Shown piece by piece: positions 34,331 to 42,028 of a stretch of DNA of 42,246 bases; position 1 is the stretch's first letter; the number at the start of each line of letters is the position of its first letter. Under the pieces are notes generated by a model that saw only the letters and a program-made list of their open reading frames with translations, was not told where the DNA came from and did no database searches. The DNA comes from Flavobacterium sp. (GTDB taxonomy: Bacteria; Bacteroidota; Bacteroidia; Flavobacteriales; Flavobacteriaceae): assembly GCA_012270005.1 (NCBI GenBank), contig JAAXJD010000157.1, positions 1 through 42,246 of the forward strand, in the 5' to 3' direction. The translations under genes were made by a program, and so were the position numbers.

Positions 34331-35010
34331 TTAAAGCCATTGCTATAGATGATGAGCCTCTTGCCCTTAAAGTAATAAGCCATTTTTGTGCTCAGGTAGA
34401 TTACATAGAGCTTTGTAAAACCTTTACCAAAACAGACGAAGCGCTGGCATACCTGGAAAACAATGAGGTAGACCTGCTATTCCTGGATATACAGATGCCG
34501 GGCAAAAACGGGCTTGACTTTTACAAGATGCTGAAGCCCGAAACTATGGTGATTTTTACCACCGCCTACAGTGAGTATGCTGTAGAGGGCTTTAATGTAA
34601 ATGCAGTAGATTACCTGCTGAAGCCTTTTTCGGCAGAACGATTTATTGCTGCTACAGATAAGGCGAGTAAAGAATACCGGGTACGCCGCGAACAGAAAAC
34701 TACAGACAATTACCTGATGCTCCGCGCTGATTATAAACTTCATCGTATAGGTTTTGAAGACATACTGCTTATAGAAGGCTTAGATGATTACATAAGGGTG
34801 CACCTTAAAGGTAAAGCGCCTATTACGGCACGCCTGAGCATGAAGGCAATTTTAGAGCGGTTGCCACAACCAGAGTTTTTACGGGTACACCGGTCTTATA
34901 TTATACCTATGAATAAAGTAAAGAGCCTGTACAACAAAACCATCCAGATTGAGGATTTTGTTATCCCGGTAGGGGATACGTATAAGGATACAGTAGCTAA
35001 ATATTTTTAG
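34327..35010 (+). CDS. LytTR-family response regulator
   Basis: 227 aa. Receiver domain with IAIDDEPLALKVI and phospho-acceptor D54 in LLFLDIQMPGKNGL, Lys in DYLLKPFSAERF; LytTR DNA-binding domain at about 125-225 (IGFEDILLIEGLDDYIRVHL, PEFLRVHRSYIIPMNKVKSL). Partner of the overlapping LytS-type kinase. The target promoter is not evident; the next gene downstream is a secreted protease with its own promoter 60-150 bases on. Confidence 0.94.
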   Translation: MIKAIAIDDEPLALKVISHFCAQVDYIELCKTFTKTDEALAYLENNEVDLLFLDIQMPGKNGLDFYKMLKPETMVIFTTAYSEYAVEGFNVNAVDYLLKPFSAERFIAATDKASKEYRVRREQKTTDNYLMLRADYKLHRIGFEDILLIEGLDDYIRVHLKGKAPITARLSMKAILERLPQPEFLRVHRSYIIPMNKVKSLYNKTIQIEDFVIPVGDTYKDTVAKYF

Positions 35011-35068
35011 TTTACCGCTGTTTACACACCATACACCGCAGCGTTTGATTTGTTATAAAAAAATGTAA

Positions 35069-35076
35069 TATGTTTG
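35069..35076 (+). promoter_or_regulatory. -7 box of the M43 protease gene
   Basis: TATGTTTG, exact consensus, with TTG at 35050-35052 as a candidate -33 element; leaves an AT-rich leader of about 95 bases. Confidence 0.5.
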
Positions 35077-35174
35077 ATTTTTGTTAAATTTAACATTTAT
35101 ATCTAACTGGTATTCAGGTTAAATATGTATTATTGCATCCCTTTTTTAAAATATAATATAAGCACTATCTAAAC

Positions 35175-36572
35175 ATGAAAAATTTTACCACAAAATACGC
35201 CCTTACTGCCCTGTTTCTTATAGGGGCTGCCCTGGGTACTCAGGCACAGGAGTTGCCTAAGGTGTTTGGCCGTACCGTAAAGAGTGTTAACCCCGTAAAC
35301 GGGAAAATCCGTTGTGCCTCTGCCGAATATGAGCAGTACCTTCAGGAAAACGACCCTAAGCGTGCCACCCGAGATGAGTTTGAAGCATGGCTGGCACCGC
35401 TGGTAGAAAAAGAAAGAGAAAAACGCCTAGCAAGCAGGGGAACTACATCTGTTAAGGCAGTGGTTAGCATTCCTGTAGTAGTACACGTAATACACAACGG
35501 CGACGCTGTGGGGTCTAACGAAAATATAGCAGATGCACAGGTGTTGTCTCAAATCACGGTGCTTAACCAGGATTTCAGGCGTATGGTAAATACCCCGGGG
35601 TATAATACTAATGCGGTGGGTGCCGATATAGAAATAGAGTTTTGTATGGCGCAAACTGATCCTAGCGGTAACGCTACTACCGGTATACACCGTGTAAATT
35701 TAAACCGCACCAGCTGGGCAGATGAAACGGTTATAGACTCAAGTGTTAAGCCTTCTACAAGTTGGGATCCTACCCGTTACTTTAATATCTGGGTAGTAAA
35801 CTTTGGCAGTAGCTCAGACCTTTTAGGATACGCGCAGTTTCCAAGTACATCGGGCCTTGGAGGACTTTCTTCTAACGAAGGCGCTGCAAATACAGATGGT
35901 GTTGTAATAGGCTACCAGTATTTTGGTTCGTATGATATTTACCCTAACGGTACGTACGATTCTCAGCAAACGTATATGTATGGCCGTACCGCTACACACG
36001 AAATAGGCCACTGTTTCGGCCTGCTGCACGTGTGTGGTGATGATTTTACCTGTACGGTAAACACGTCAGACTCTGTAAAAGACTACTGCCCTGATACGCC
36101 TGCTACAAATGATTATAACTACGGCTGTACTCCTACAGACTCTTGTACTTCACGTCCAGGGTCAGATATGATAGAGAACTATATGGATTATACCGATGAC
36201 CAGTGTATGAATATATTTACCCTAAACCAAAAAGACCGTATTAATGCGGTTATGAATAACTCTATACGCAGGGTGTCATTAAAAACATCTACAACCTGCC
36301 AGGCGCCATCGGCATCAAGGGCAAGTGATTTACTAAACAGCATTAACCTGTATCCTAACCCTGCTTCGTCTGTGCTAAACATTGCTGTACAGGGCAGTGA
36401 GCTTCCGGATGCTGTTACCGTATACAACAGCCTTGGCCAAACCATGTACAGTGGTAAAGTAAGCAGCGCGGCTAACCTATCGGTAAACGTAGCGTCTTAT
36501 GCTGCCGGTACGTACTTTGTACGCATAGACAAGGGCGACCAAACCCAAACGTTTAAATTCGTTAAAAACTAA
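35175..36572 (+). CDS. secreted M43 (pappalysin/cytophagalysin) zinc metalloprotease with T9SS type A tail
   Basis: 465 aa. Signal peptide (MKNFTTKYALTALFLIGAAL...GTQAQ), N-terminal propeptide-like region to about residue 90, then the protease: IPVVVHVIHNGDAVGSNENI, catalytic HEIGHCFGLLH at 275-285 (zinc ligands H275, H279, H285, catalytic E276), cysteine-rich GDDFTC/DSCTSRPGSDM and the Met-turn ENYMDYTDDQCMNIF. C-terminal Por secretion tail (LYPNPASSVLNIAVQG, AAGTYFVRIDKGD). Exported by Sec and T9SS; expected extracellular endopeptidase. Confidence 0.95.
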   Translation: MKNFTTKYALTALFLIGAALGTQAQELPKVFGRTVKSVNPVNGKIRCASAEYEQYLQENDPKRATRDEFEAWLAPLVEKEREKRLASRGTTSVKAVVSIPVVVHVIHNGDAVGSNENIADAQVLSQITVLNQDFRRMVNTPGYNTNAVGADIEIEFCMAQTDPSGNATTGIHRVNLNRTSWADETVIDSSVKPSTSWDPTRYFNIWVVNFGSSSDLLGYAQFPSTSGLGGLSSNEGAANTDGVVIGYQYFGSYDIYPNGTYDSQQTYMYGRTATHEIGHCFGLLHVCGDDFTCTVNTSDSVKDYCPDTPATNDYNYGCTPTDSCTSRPGSDMIENYMDYTDDQCMNIFTLNQKDRINAVMNNSIRRVSLKTSTTCQAPSASRASDLLNSINLYPNPASSVLNIAVQGSELPDAVTVYNSLGQTMYSGKVSSAANLSVNVASYAAGTYFVRIDKGDQTQTFKFVKN

Positions 36573-36598
36573 ACTATACATACCGGTTCTTGGGAACT

Positions 36599-36628
36599 AA
36601 AAAGCGGGAAGATTGCTTCCCGCTTTTT
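36599..36628. terminator. bidirectional terminator
   Basis: AAAAAGCGGGAAG/CTTCCCGCTTTTT, 13 bp stem with four-base loop between convergent genes. Confidence 0.92.
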
Positions 36629-37423
36629 TTATATTTCTATGTTAACGGTAAAGCCTTCATAAGACCTTACGTTTAGCACGGTGCCGTCTTCAAAAATAAG
36701 GTATTGCCCTTTTATGCCTACTAGCGTACCGCTGTATCTTGGGGTATTGCTAAGGTTAAGGCTGTTTATTTTTGCAGGATAGTGCAGTACAGGGTAATCA
36801 AGGGTGTACAAAACCTCCGGAGTGGTATCAAAAAACGGAGCCGCTTCATCGGGCAGCAGCGCTTTTGTTTCGTGGCGTTTTGCCAGCAGGTCAAACGGGG
36901 TAATGTTATTCATCAGCATTTTTTTCCAGTTTATTTTATCTGAAAAATACTGCTTCAGCGCCACTTCGGTAATACCGGCCAGGTAACGGTTAGGTACTTC
37001 TATGAGTGGTGTGGCACAGCTGGCGCCCTGGTCTATCCATCTGGTGGGTACCTGTGTTTTGCGTGTAACGCCCACCTTCATGTCGCTGCTGGCGGCAAGG
37101 TACACCACGTGGGGCTGTAATTGTACGCGGCTTTCGTAATCCAGGTCGCGGTCGGCTATGCCTAGGTGTGCGGTGCTTAGCTCCGGGCGCATAATCCAGT
37201 CGCCGGCTTCGGGCCTGCTGTAAAAGCAGTCGTAGCAAAAGCCCTGGCGCCATATTTTTTTTGATTTGCCGCAGCTAAGGCATTGGTAGCCTGTAACGTT
37301 TATAGAAAAGGGCTGGCCCAGTAGCTGGTTCATGTGTATAAAACCATCGTTAAAAACCAGGTAATACTGAATCGGTTTGCCCGGTTCGGTTTGCATTTTT
37401 GTAAGTACGCCTTGGTATTGCAT
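36629..37423 (-). CDS. DUF2797 family zinc-ribbon protein
   Basis: 264 aa from ATG 37423; the frame is open 20 codons further up but those are hydrophobic, non-conserved and overlap the promoter. Zinc ribbon C48-x2-C51 and C63-x2-C66 (YQCLSCGKSK, GFCYDCFYSR), followed by HVVYLAASSDMKVGVTRKTQ and RWIDQGASCATPLIEVPNRY, GIY-YIG-like in character, the DUF2797 signatures. Function unknown. Divergent from the GH3 gene with 40 bases between the starts. Confidence 0.87.
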   Translation of the reverse strand: MQYQGVLTKMQTEPGKPIQYYLVFNDGFIHMNQLLGQPFSINVTGYQCLSCGKSKKIWRQGFCYDCFYSRPEAGDWIMRPELSTAHLGIADRDLDYESRVQLQPHVVYLAASSDMKVGVTRKTQVPTRWIDQGASCATPLIEVPNRYLAGITEVALKQYFSDKINWKKMLMNNITPFDLLAKRHETKALLPDEAAPFFDTTPEVLYTLDYPVLHYPAKINSLNLSNTPRYSGTLVGIKGQYLIFEDGTVLNVRSYEGFTVNIEI

Positions 37424-37435
37424 GTAAAAAATCAC

Positions 37436-37457
37436 TATTTTTAGGGCAATAAAGATA
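37436..37457. promoter_or_regulatory. overlapping divergent promoters of DUF2797 and GH3
   Basis: TATTTTTA on the plus strand (37436-37443) toward GH3 and TATCTTTA on the minus strand (37450-37457) toward DUF2797, both 7/8 to the -7 consensus, in a 40 base spacer. Confidence 0.4.
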
Positions 37458-37463
37458 TAAAAT

Positions 37464-38996
37464 ATGGCCTTGCCAATTATCAATTCTATTGCTTCGTGGA
37501 TTCTTAAAAAACGTATTCACGACATGGAGTTGTTCCTTAAGTACCCTAACGAGGTACAGGAAGAACTGCTGTTACAACTTGTAACCACTGCAAAAGACAC
37601 ACTTACAGGAATAAAATATGATTTTTCATCGGTTATTAACTACCGCACCTTTGCAGAAAGGGTGCCCGTAAGTACCTATGAAGATTTAGAACCTCTTATA
37701 GAGCGCACGCGCTGTGGGGAGCAAAACGTGTTTTGGCCAACACAGATAAAATGGTTTGCCAAAAGTAGTGGAACCACTAATGCCAAGAGCAAATTTATAC
37801 CTGTAAGCCCCGAAGCGCTGGAAGACTGCCACTATAAAGCAGGTAAAGATATGCTGTGCCTGTATCTTAACAATAACGAAGAATCTCAGCTATTCACCGG
37901 CAAAAGCCTGCGTTTGGGCGGTAGTAAGCAGTTATATGAAGATAACAACAGTATCTTTGGCGACCTGTCGGCTATACTTATAGACAATATGCCTTTCTGG
38001 GCTGAGTTTAGCAGTACGCCAAGTAACAAGGTGTCGCTTATGGGCGAATGGGAAACCAAGCTCGCTGCGATTGTAGAGGAAACGGTTAATGAAAATGTAA
38101 CCAGCTTTGCCGGGGTACCCAGCTGGATGATGGTGCTTATGAACCGTGTGCTTGAAACCACCGGAAAGCAAAACCTGCTGGAGGTGTGGCCTAACCTGGA
38201 AGTGTACTTTCATGGAGGGGTAAGTTTTGAGCCCTACCGCACGCAGTATCGTAACCTTGTGCCAAACGACAGCTTTAAGTATTACGAAATATACAATGCC
38301 TCAGAAGGGTTCTTTGCTATACAAGACAGTAATTACAGCAAGGATTTATTGCTAATGCTGGATTACGGCATCTTCTACGAGTTTATCCCTATGGATACGT
38401 ACGGTACCGACAGGCAGCGTGTAATTCCGCTGAGTGAGGTTGAGGAAGGTAAAAACTACGCTGTGGTCATTACTACTAATGCCGGTTTGTGGCGTTACCA
38501 GGTGGGCGATACCGTAAGGTTTACCAGCCTGTACCCGCATCGTATACGCGTTACGGGGCGTACCAAGCACCACATTAACGTGTTTGGCGAGGAGCTTATG
38601 GTAGAGAACACCGATAAGGCACTGGCAAAAGCCTGCGAGGAAACCGGTGCCGAAGTGCTCGATTATACCGTAGCGCCTGTGTTTATGGAGGGCAAGGAAA
38701 AAGGTGCCCACGAGTGGATTGTAGAGTTTAAGAAGCATCCGGCAGATGTAGAAGCGTTTAGGGAGCGGCTTGATTTAGCGTTGCAAACCGTAAACAGCGA
38801 TTACGAAGCCAAGCGATATAATAACATGACCCTTAATAAGCTGGTGCTGAATATAGCCCGGGAACGGCTGTTTTACGACTGGCTTAAGGAACGCGATAAG
38901 CTAGGAGGCCAGCACAAAATACCGCGTCTTAGTAACGAAAGGGCGTATTTAGAGCAACTGCTTGCCCTGCAGGTAGAAGATGGGAGCGTGGCCTAA
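37464..38996 (+). CDS. GH3-family acyl-adenylate/amide synthetase
   Basis: 510 aa, full length for bacterial GH3 (PF03321). ATP motif KSSGTTNAKSKFIPVS (SSGTT at 101-105), acyl pocket region FAGVPSWMMVLMNRVLE, the second ATP motif YEIYNASEGFFAIQD, and the hinge/C-terminal domain RVTGRTKHHINVFGEELMVE. Plant GH3 enzymes join hormones such as jasmonate and auxin to amino acids; the bacterial substrates are unknown, though an acyl-adenylate intermediate is expected. Single gene. Confidence 0.93.
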   Translation: MALPIINSIASWILKKRIHDMELFLKYPNEVQEELLLQLVTTAKDTLTGIKYDFSSVINYRTFAERVPVSTYEDLEPLIERTRCGEQNVFWPTQIKWFAKSSGTTNAKSKFIPVSPEALEDCHYKAGKDMLCLYLNNNEESQLFTGKSLRLGGSKQLYEDNNSIFGDLSAILIDNMPFWAEFSSTPSNKVSLMGEWETKLAAIVEETVNENVTSFAGVPSWMMVLMNRVLETTGKQNLLEVWPNLEVYFHGGVSFEPYRTQYRNLVPNDSFKYYEIYNASEGFFAIQDSNYSKDLLLMLDYGIFYEFIPMDTYGTDRQRVIPLSEVEEGKNYAVVITTNAGLWRYQVGDTVRFTSLYPHRIRVTGRTKHHINVFGEELMVENTDKALAKACEETGAEVLDYTVAPVFMEGKEKGAHEWIVEFKKHPADVEAFRERLDLALQTVNSDYEAKRYNNMTLNKLVLNIARERLFYDWLKERDKLGGQHKIPRLSNERAYLEQLLALQVEDGSVA

Positions 38997-39036
38997 CTTT
39001 AACACAGCTCCAAAAATATTTGGCCTGTAGTTTGCT

Positions 39037-39044
39037 TACTTTTG
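39037..39044 (+). promoter_or_regulatory. -7 box before the small lipoprotein and GAF genes
   Basis: TACTTTTG, exact consensus, 18 bases before ATG 39063. Confidence 0.55.
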
Positions 39045-39062
39045 TAGCATAAAACTTTTGTT

Positions 39063-39242
39063 ATGAAGAAGATACAAATGCCGGCTAAAAAGTTTATAAT
39101 GATTTGTGGTGCTACGCTGCTGCTGTTTTCGGCGTGCAGCCCGGTACACCGCTACGGTTGTAACAGGCGTTGCCGTATATCGCTGTCTGCAGTAATACCC
39201 CAAAATGGGGTGCATGCGCAGCATGTGTATACTAATGGATAA
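39063..39242 (+). CDS. 59 aa Cys-containing small lipoprotein
   Basis: Short gene starting MKKIQMPAKKFIMICGATLL with lipobox LLFSAC (predicted acylated Cys at residue 26), then SPVHRYGCNRRCRISLSAVI and a short polar tail ending YTNG. A -7 box stands 18 bases upstream, which supports expression. Positively charged mature peptide with two more cysteines. 39 bases separate it from the GAF gene, so cotranscription is likely. Function unknown. Confidence 0.6.
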   Translation: MKKIQMPAKKFIMICGATLLLFSACSPVHRYGCNRRCRISLSAVIPQNGVHAQHVYTNG

Positions 39243-39281
39243 AAAACTGTTTTTCAGGATTATATTTACTAACTTTATTGT

Positions 39282-39890
39282 ATGAAGGTAAAATACCACG
39301 GACTTACCGAAGAATTTGACCAAAAGCGGCTGAAGGCGCTGCGGCAGTATGATATACTGGATACGTTTCCGGAGCAGGATTATGATGACATGACCCGGCT
39401 TGCGGCTATCATTTGCGATACGCCTATTGCCCTGGTTAGCCTGATAGACAAAGACCGCCAGTGGTTTAAATCCAGGCATGGTTTAGGTGCCGAAGAAACG
39501 CACAGGCAACATTCGTTCTGCTCGCATGCTATAATTTCGCCCGATGAGCCTTTTATAATAGAAGATTCGCGCCTGGACGACAGGTTTAAGGATAACCCTT
39601 TGGTTACCGGTGCGCCAGATGTTATTTTTTATGCCGGCATACCGCTAAAAAGTCATGACGGGTATGGTATAGGTTCGTTTTGTGTTATAGATAATGTACC
39701 CCGTAAACTTAATGACAAGCAAATGGAGGCGCTTAAAATACTGGCAAGGCAGGTAACCAACCTGCTTGAAATGCGCAGGGCTAAAGCCGAAATGGATATT
39801 AAAGCCGAATTGCTGGAATTAAAAACAAAGAAACTAGAGGAAACTGTAGCTAAAAAAGTAGCGGAAGCGCTAAAAAAGCAACAGGGTTAA
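39282..39890 (+). CDS. GAF domain protein with C-terminal coiled coil
   Basis: 202 aa. GAF domain at about 20-160 (LAAIICDTPIALVSLIDKDR, GLGAEETHRQHSFCSHAIIS, EDSRLDDRFKDNPLVTGAPD, FYAGIPLKSHDGYGIGSFCV), typical of the free-standing bacterial GAF sensors, followed by a charged heptad-like helix (MRRAKAEMDIKAELLELKTK and KKLEETVAKKVAEALKK). No kinase, cyclase or HTH output domain, so it should act by dimerisation or partner binding. Ligand unknown. Confidence 0.9.
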   Translation: MKVKYHGLTEEFDQKRLKALRQYDILDTFPEQDYDDMTRLAAIICDTPIALVSLIDKDRQWFKSRHGLGAEETHRQHSFCSHAIISPDEPFIIEDSRLDDRFKDNPLVTGAPDVIFYAGIPLKSHDGYGIGSFCVIDNVPRKLNDKQMEALKILARQVTNLLEMRRAKAEMDIKAELLELKTKKLEETVAKKVAEALKKQQG

Positions 39891-39904
39891 TGGGTATATG
39901 AAAG

Positions 39905-39928
39905 AGCTGCATCAGGCAGCTTTTTTTT
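39905..39928 (+). terminator. terminator of the GAF gene
   Basis: AGCTGC, five-base loop, GCAGCT running into eight T. Confidence 0.88.
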
Positions 39929-40037
39929 GCATAAAAAGATTAATAAAGCCTAAATCGGCTAATAAAGAGTAGTTTACAAGAGTGGAGAACTCTATCGGTA
40001 ACGATTTAGTAATGGTGCTTACTGCACTTGCTTTCAC
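39912..40037 (-). CDS. possible small protein (41 aa) or gene remnant at the element boundary
   Basis: Minus-strand frame from GTG 40037 to TGA 39912: begins VKASAVSTITKSLPIEFSTL, continues VNYSLLADLGFINLFMQKKA. The frame stays open further upstream to about 40090 (ICINDLQGNQ before the GTG), so it could be the tail of something longer. Composition looks protein-like, but there is no recognisable family, and its end lies in the GAF terminator. The intergenic stretch 39891-40260 otherwise holds a hairpin and the fragment at 40100-40258. Confidence 0.3.
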   Translation of the reverse strand: MKASAVSTITKSLPIEFSTLVNYSLLADLGFINLFMQKKAA

Positions 40038-40061
40038 TTGATTACCTTGTAAATCATTAAT

Positions 40062-40071
40062 GCAAATGTAA
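40062..40071 (-). other. candidate att core of the conjugative element
   Basis: Reads TTACATTTGC on the minus strand, 9 of 10 to the CTnDOT attB core GTANNTTTGC. It lies between chromosomal genes on the left and the element-type genes on the right, beside a strong hairpin. The other element end is not in the window, so this is a proposal only. Confidence 0.3.
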
Positions 40072-40072
40072 T

Positions 40073-40112
40073 AAAAAATGGGTAGAGTACATTAGTGCTT
40101 TACCCATTTTTT
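40073..40112. terminator. bidirectional terminator-like hairpin at the element edge
   Basis: AAAAAATGGGTA/TACCCATTTTTT, 12 bp perfect stem with 16 base loop; overlaps the stop of the minus-strand fragment at 40100. Confidence 0.8.
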
Positions 40113-40258
40113 CGCCCTTTCCTTTCTACTGAAATATCAATAAAATCTCCCCACTGGGGGTATTCTGTGATATTGGTTTCAATATTATTCCCAAATTTTG
40201 GCATATCAACAATAGATGCAGCTCCGAAACAAATTGTGAGAACTTCTAAACGACTATG
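40100..40258 (-). pseudogene. C-terminal fragment of an unidentified protein
   Basis: 52 codons open on the minus strand, reading SRLEVLTICFGAASIVDMPK, then FGNNIETNITEYPQWGDFID and ISVERKGRKNG, stop 40100-40102 in the hairpin. It reads like a genuine protein end (Trp, Gly/Pro turns, acidic loop) but has a TAG at 40259-40261 directly in front and no plausible start, and the DNA beyond is the start of rteC. Best explained as a truncated gene at a recombination joint, with its natural terminator preserved. Family not recognised. Confidence 0.45.
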
Positions 40259-40260
40259 CT

Positions 40261-41106
40261 ATGGAAATCGTGTTGAATAAGATATTAGCGCAAATTCATC
40301 ATCAGGAAGATAAATTTTCTTCTCAAAAGATGCCAACGGCGGAAGAGGCTTATCAAATGACCCTGTTCCTAAAGGAAATGTTGTTCAATATAAAAGCCCA
40401 AGTCGTACAGGATGGATTTACAAATGAACAGCAAGAAATTGACTTTTTCAAGAACATTAAACCACAAATCTTAGGGAAGCTCATTTACTATAATAAAGTC
40501 TTCCGCATCGAAACTACCTGCCCTGTGAGCAATGGCAAAATACACCAAAGCTATTATGAGAACCTATTAAAAACCCTCAAATTACAATATAAAGAAACTA
40601 TTTGCAATGAGGATTTTTACAGATACTACCGTGCAGGCAGAATAGACCGTGACCATAGTTATTTCAGGCTCGGACAAATCAATTACCACGATGGATTAAA
40701 GAGTGGTGTATTTGAAATTGACCTTAGCTTTTCAACATATTTTGATAACAAAATAGCCCACATTATAGCGAATGAATTACTTTATACTTATATGCTTACT
40801 AAAATCAGCCCCGAAGAAAATCCAGATTTGATTTTATTAAATGGAGAAGCAAACAAGGATATTTCGTGGACAAATTCTCAAAATGCACTTATCGAACTGA
40901 TATATGCTCTTTATGCTTCTAATTCCATTGCACACGGAAAAATCGGCATCCGAAAATTAGCTTTGATTTTTCAAGTGCTATTCCGAACTCCCTTAAACGA
41001 TATACATCACTCTTTCCACCGAATGAAAACAAGGGCAGGTTCCCGAACGGCATTTTTAGACCAGCTCAAAATATCCCTCGAAGAATATATGGATAAAGAC
41101 CTTTAG
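40261..41106 (+). CDS. rteC: RteC-like regulator of conjugative-transposon excision
   Basis: 281 aa, full length for RteC. Matches the family in the N-terminal helical region (EEAYQMTLFLKEMLFNIKAQ), the middle RYYRAGRIDRDHSYFRLGQI and GVFEIDLSFSTYFDNKIAHI, and the C-terminal DNA-binding end WTNSQNALIELIYALYASNS, then KLALIFQVLFRTPLNDIHHS and RTAFLDQLKISLEEYMDKDL. In CTnDOT, RteC activates the promoter of the xis2c-xis2d-orf3-exc operon. Here it is followed by two Xis-like genes across a 252 base gap with a terminator and inverted TTGGCA repeats. Start ATG 40261. Confidence 0.92.
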   Translation: MEIVLNKILAQIHHQEDKFSSQKMPTAEEAYQMTLFLKEMLFNIKAQVVQDGFTNEQQEIDFFKNIKPQILGKLIYYNKVFRIETTCPVSNGKIHQSYYENLLKTLKLQYKETICNEDFYRYYRAGRIDRDHSYFRLGQINYHDGLKSGVFEIDLSFSTYFDNKIAHIIANELLYTYMLTKISPEENPDLILLNGEANKDISWTNSQNALIELIYALYASNSIAHGKIGIRKLALIFQVLFRTPLNDIHHSFHRMKTRAGSRTAFLDQLKISLEEYMDKDL

Positions 41107-41131
41107 CTACATTAAAAAACGGTATGTCCAG

Positions 41132-41159
41132 AGCAGTACACAAAATGTACTGCTTTTTC
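41132..41159 (+). terminator. rteC terminator
   Basis: AGCAGTACA, five-base loop, TGTACTGCT followed by TTTTC. Confidence 0.85.
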
Positions 41160-41171
41160 TTTGCCCATATC

Positions 41172-41317
41172 TGCCAATTGGCAAATGCTCTCAAAACTTC
41201 ATTACAAAATATCCAAAATCCCCTAAAATCCTTATTAAACAAGGGTTTTCACTAATTGTAAAAATTTTCAAAAAACCGCCAAACCAATTGGCAAGGCTTG
41301 GCAGACAAACACTGCCA
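41172..41317 (+). promoter_or_regulatory. candidate RteC operator: repeated TTGGCA/TGCCAA elements
   Basis: A perfect palindrome TGCCAATTGGCA lies at 41172-41183. About 100 bases on, just before the excision-gene promoter, are GCCAA (41278-41282), CCAATTGGCA (41284-41293), TTGGCA again (41298-41303, 10 bp after the previous one) and TGCCA (41313-41317). The cluster ends 8 bases before the weak -7 box. In CTnDOT RteC binds inverted half-sites upstream of this promoter; the match here is by position and symmetry only. Confidence 0.5.
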
Positions 41318-41324
41318 CCTTTCA

Positions 41325-41332
41325 CAATTTTG
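41325..41332 (+). promoter_or_regulatory. weak -7 box of the excision operon
   Basis: CAATTTTG, 7/8 to TAnnTTTG, 26 bases before ATG 41359; a non-consensus box suits a promoter that needs an activator. Confidence 0.4.
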
Positions 41333-41358
41333 CATAGCGAACTTTAAAAAGCTGTGCA

Positions 41359-41712
41359 ATGAAAATAATAACCATTGAAGAAGAAGCGTGGCAACAGCTA
41401 AACAGCCGTATCAATGCCATTGCCGACTACCTGAAAAGATTGGATGATAGAAGCTATGATGACCTGTGGGTCAATAACCACGAGGTATGCCAATACCTGC
41501 ATATCAGCGAAAAGACCTTATGGCGCATGCGCACCAAAGGCGAGATTGCTTATTCAAAAATCTACGGTCAGTATTTCTACACCATAGGAGCAATTAAGGA
41601 TATGCTCAATGCCAATGCCATACAGAGCAGTGATGAATTTGTGCAGGAGCTTATGGCAAAAGGCAAAAGCTATATCGAAAAAGGCAGAAAGCTAAAGGCA
41701 GACAAAAAATAG
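41359..41712 (+). CDS. excisionase-like HTH protein (Xis2c position)
   Basis: 117 aa. N-terminal helix ITIEEEAWQQLNSRINAIAD (coiled-coil-like), then a MerR/excisionase-type winged HTH (HTH_17): LWVNNHEVCQYLHISEKTLW, RMRTKGEIAYSKIYGQYFYT; basic tail ending KLKADKK. First gene after the RteC-type operator; in CTnDOT the same slot holds xis2c, needed for excision. Paralogous in layout to the next gene, which lies 25 bases downstream. Confidence 0.85.
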   Translation: MKIITIEEEAWQQLNSRINAIADYLKRLDDRSYDDLWVNNHEVCQYLHISEKTLWRMRTKGEIAYSKIYGQYFYTIGAIKDMLNANAIQSSDEFVQELMAKGKSYIEKGRKLKADKK

Positions 41713-41737
41713 GTATGAACCCTTAAAGTATATTCCT

Positions 41738-42028
41738 ATGAATATTGACAGAATGGAATTTTTGGCGTGGATGGAACGCTTAATGGGTCGCCTTGATATA
41801 CTGGGCGATAATATAGACGAGTTGCAAAAGAAACGCAACAGTATAGATGGCGAGGAACTGCTCGATAATCAGGATTTGCTTCAAATGCTGAAAATAAGCA
41901 ACCGCTCTCTGCAACGGTATCGCTCCATTGGCAAACTACCTTATTATACGATAAGTGGAAAATTGTATTACAAGCTATCTGATGTACATCAGTTCATAAG
42001 AGAGAGTTTTAACCCTCCCTCAAAATGA
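41738..42028 (+). CDS. excisionase-like HTH protein (Xis2d position)
   Basis: 96 aa. Same architecture as its upstream neighbour: short N-terminal helix (FLAWMERLMGRLDILGDNID), then HTH_17: LLDNQDLLQMLKISNRSLQR, YRSIGKLPYYTISGKLYYKL, SDVHQFIRESF. Corresponds to xis2d, a directionality factor that works with the integrase in CTnDOT excision. 99 bases separate it from the DUF3945 gene. Confidence 0.85.
   Translation: MNIDRMEFLAWMERLMGRLDILGDNIDELQKKRNSIDGEELLDNQDLLQMLKISNRSLQRYRSIGKLPYYTISGKLYYKLSDVHQFIRESFNPPSK

Noticed and set aside
40095-40280. 61-codon plus-strand frame before rteC
   Set aside because: Antisense to the better-looking minus-strand fragment at 40100-40258, and it overlaps the rteC start.
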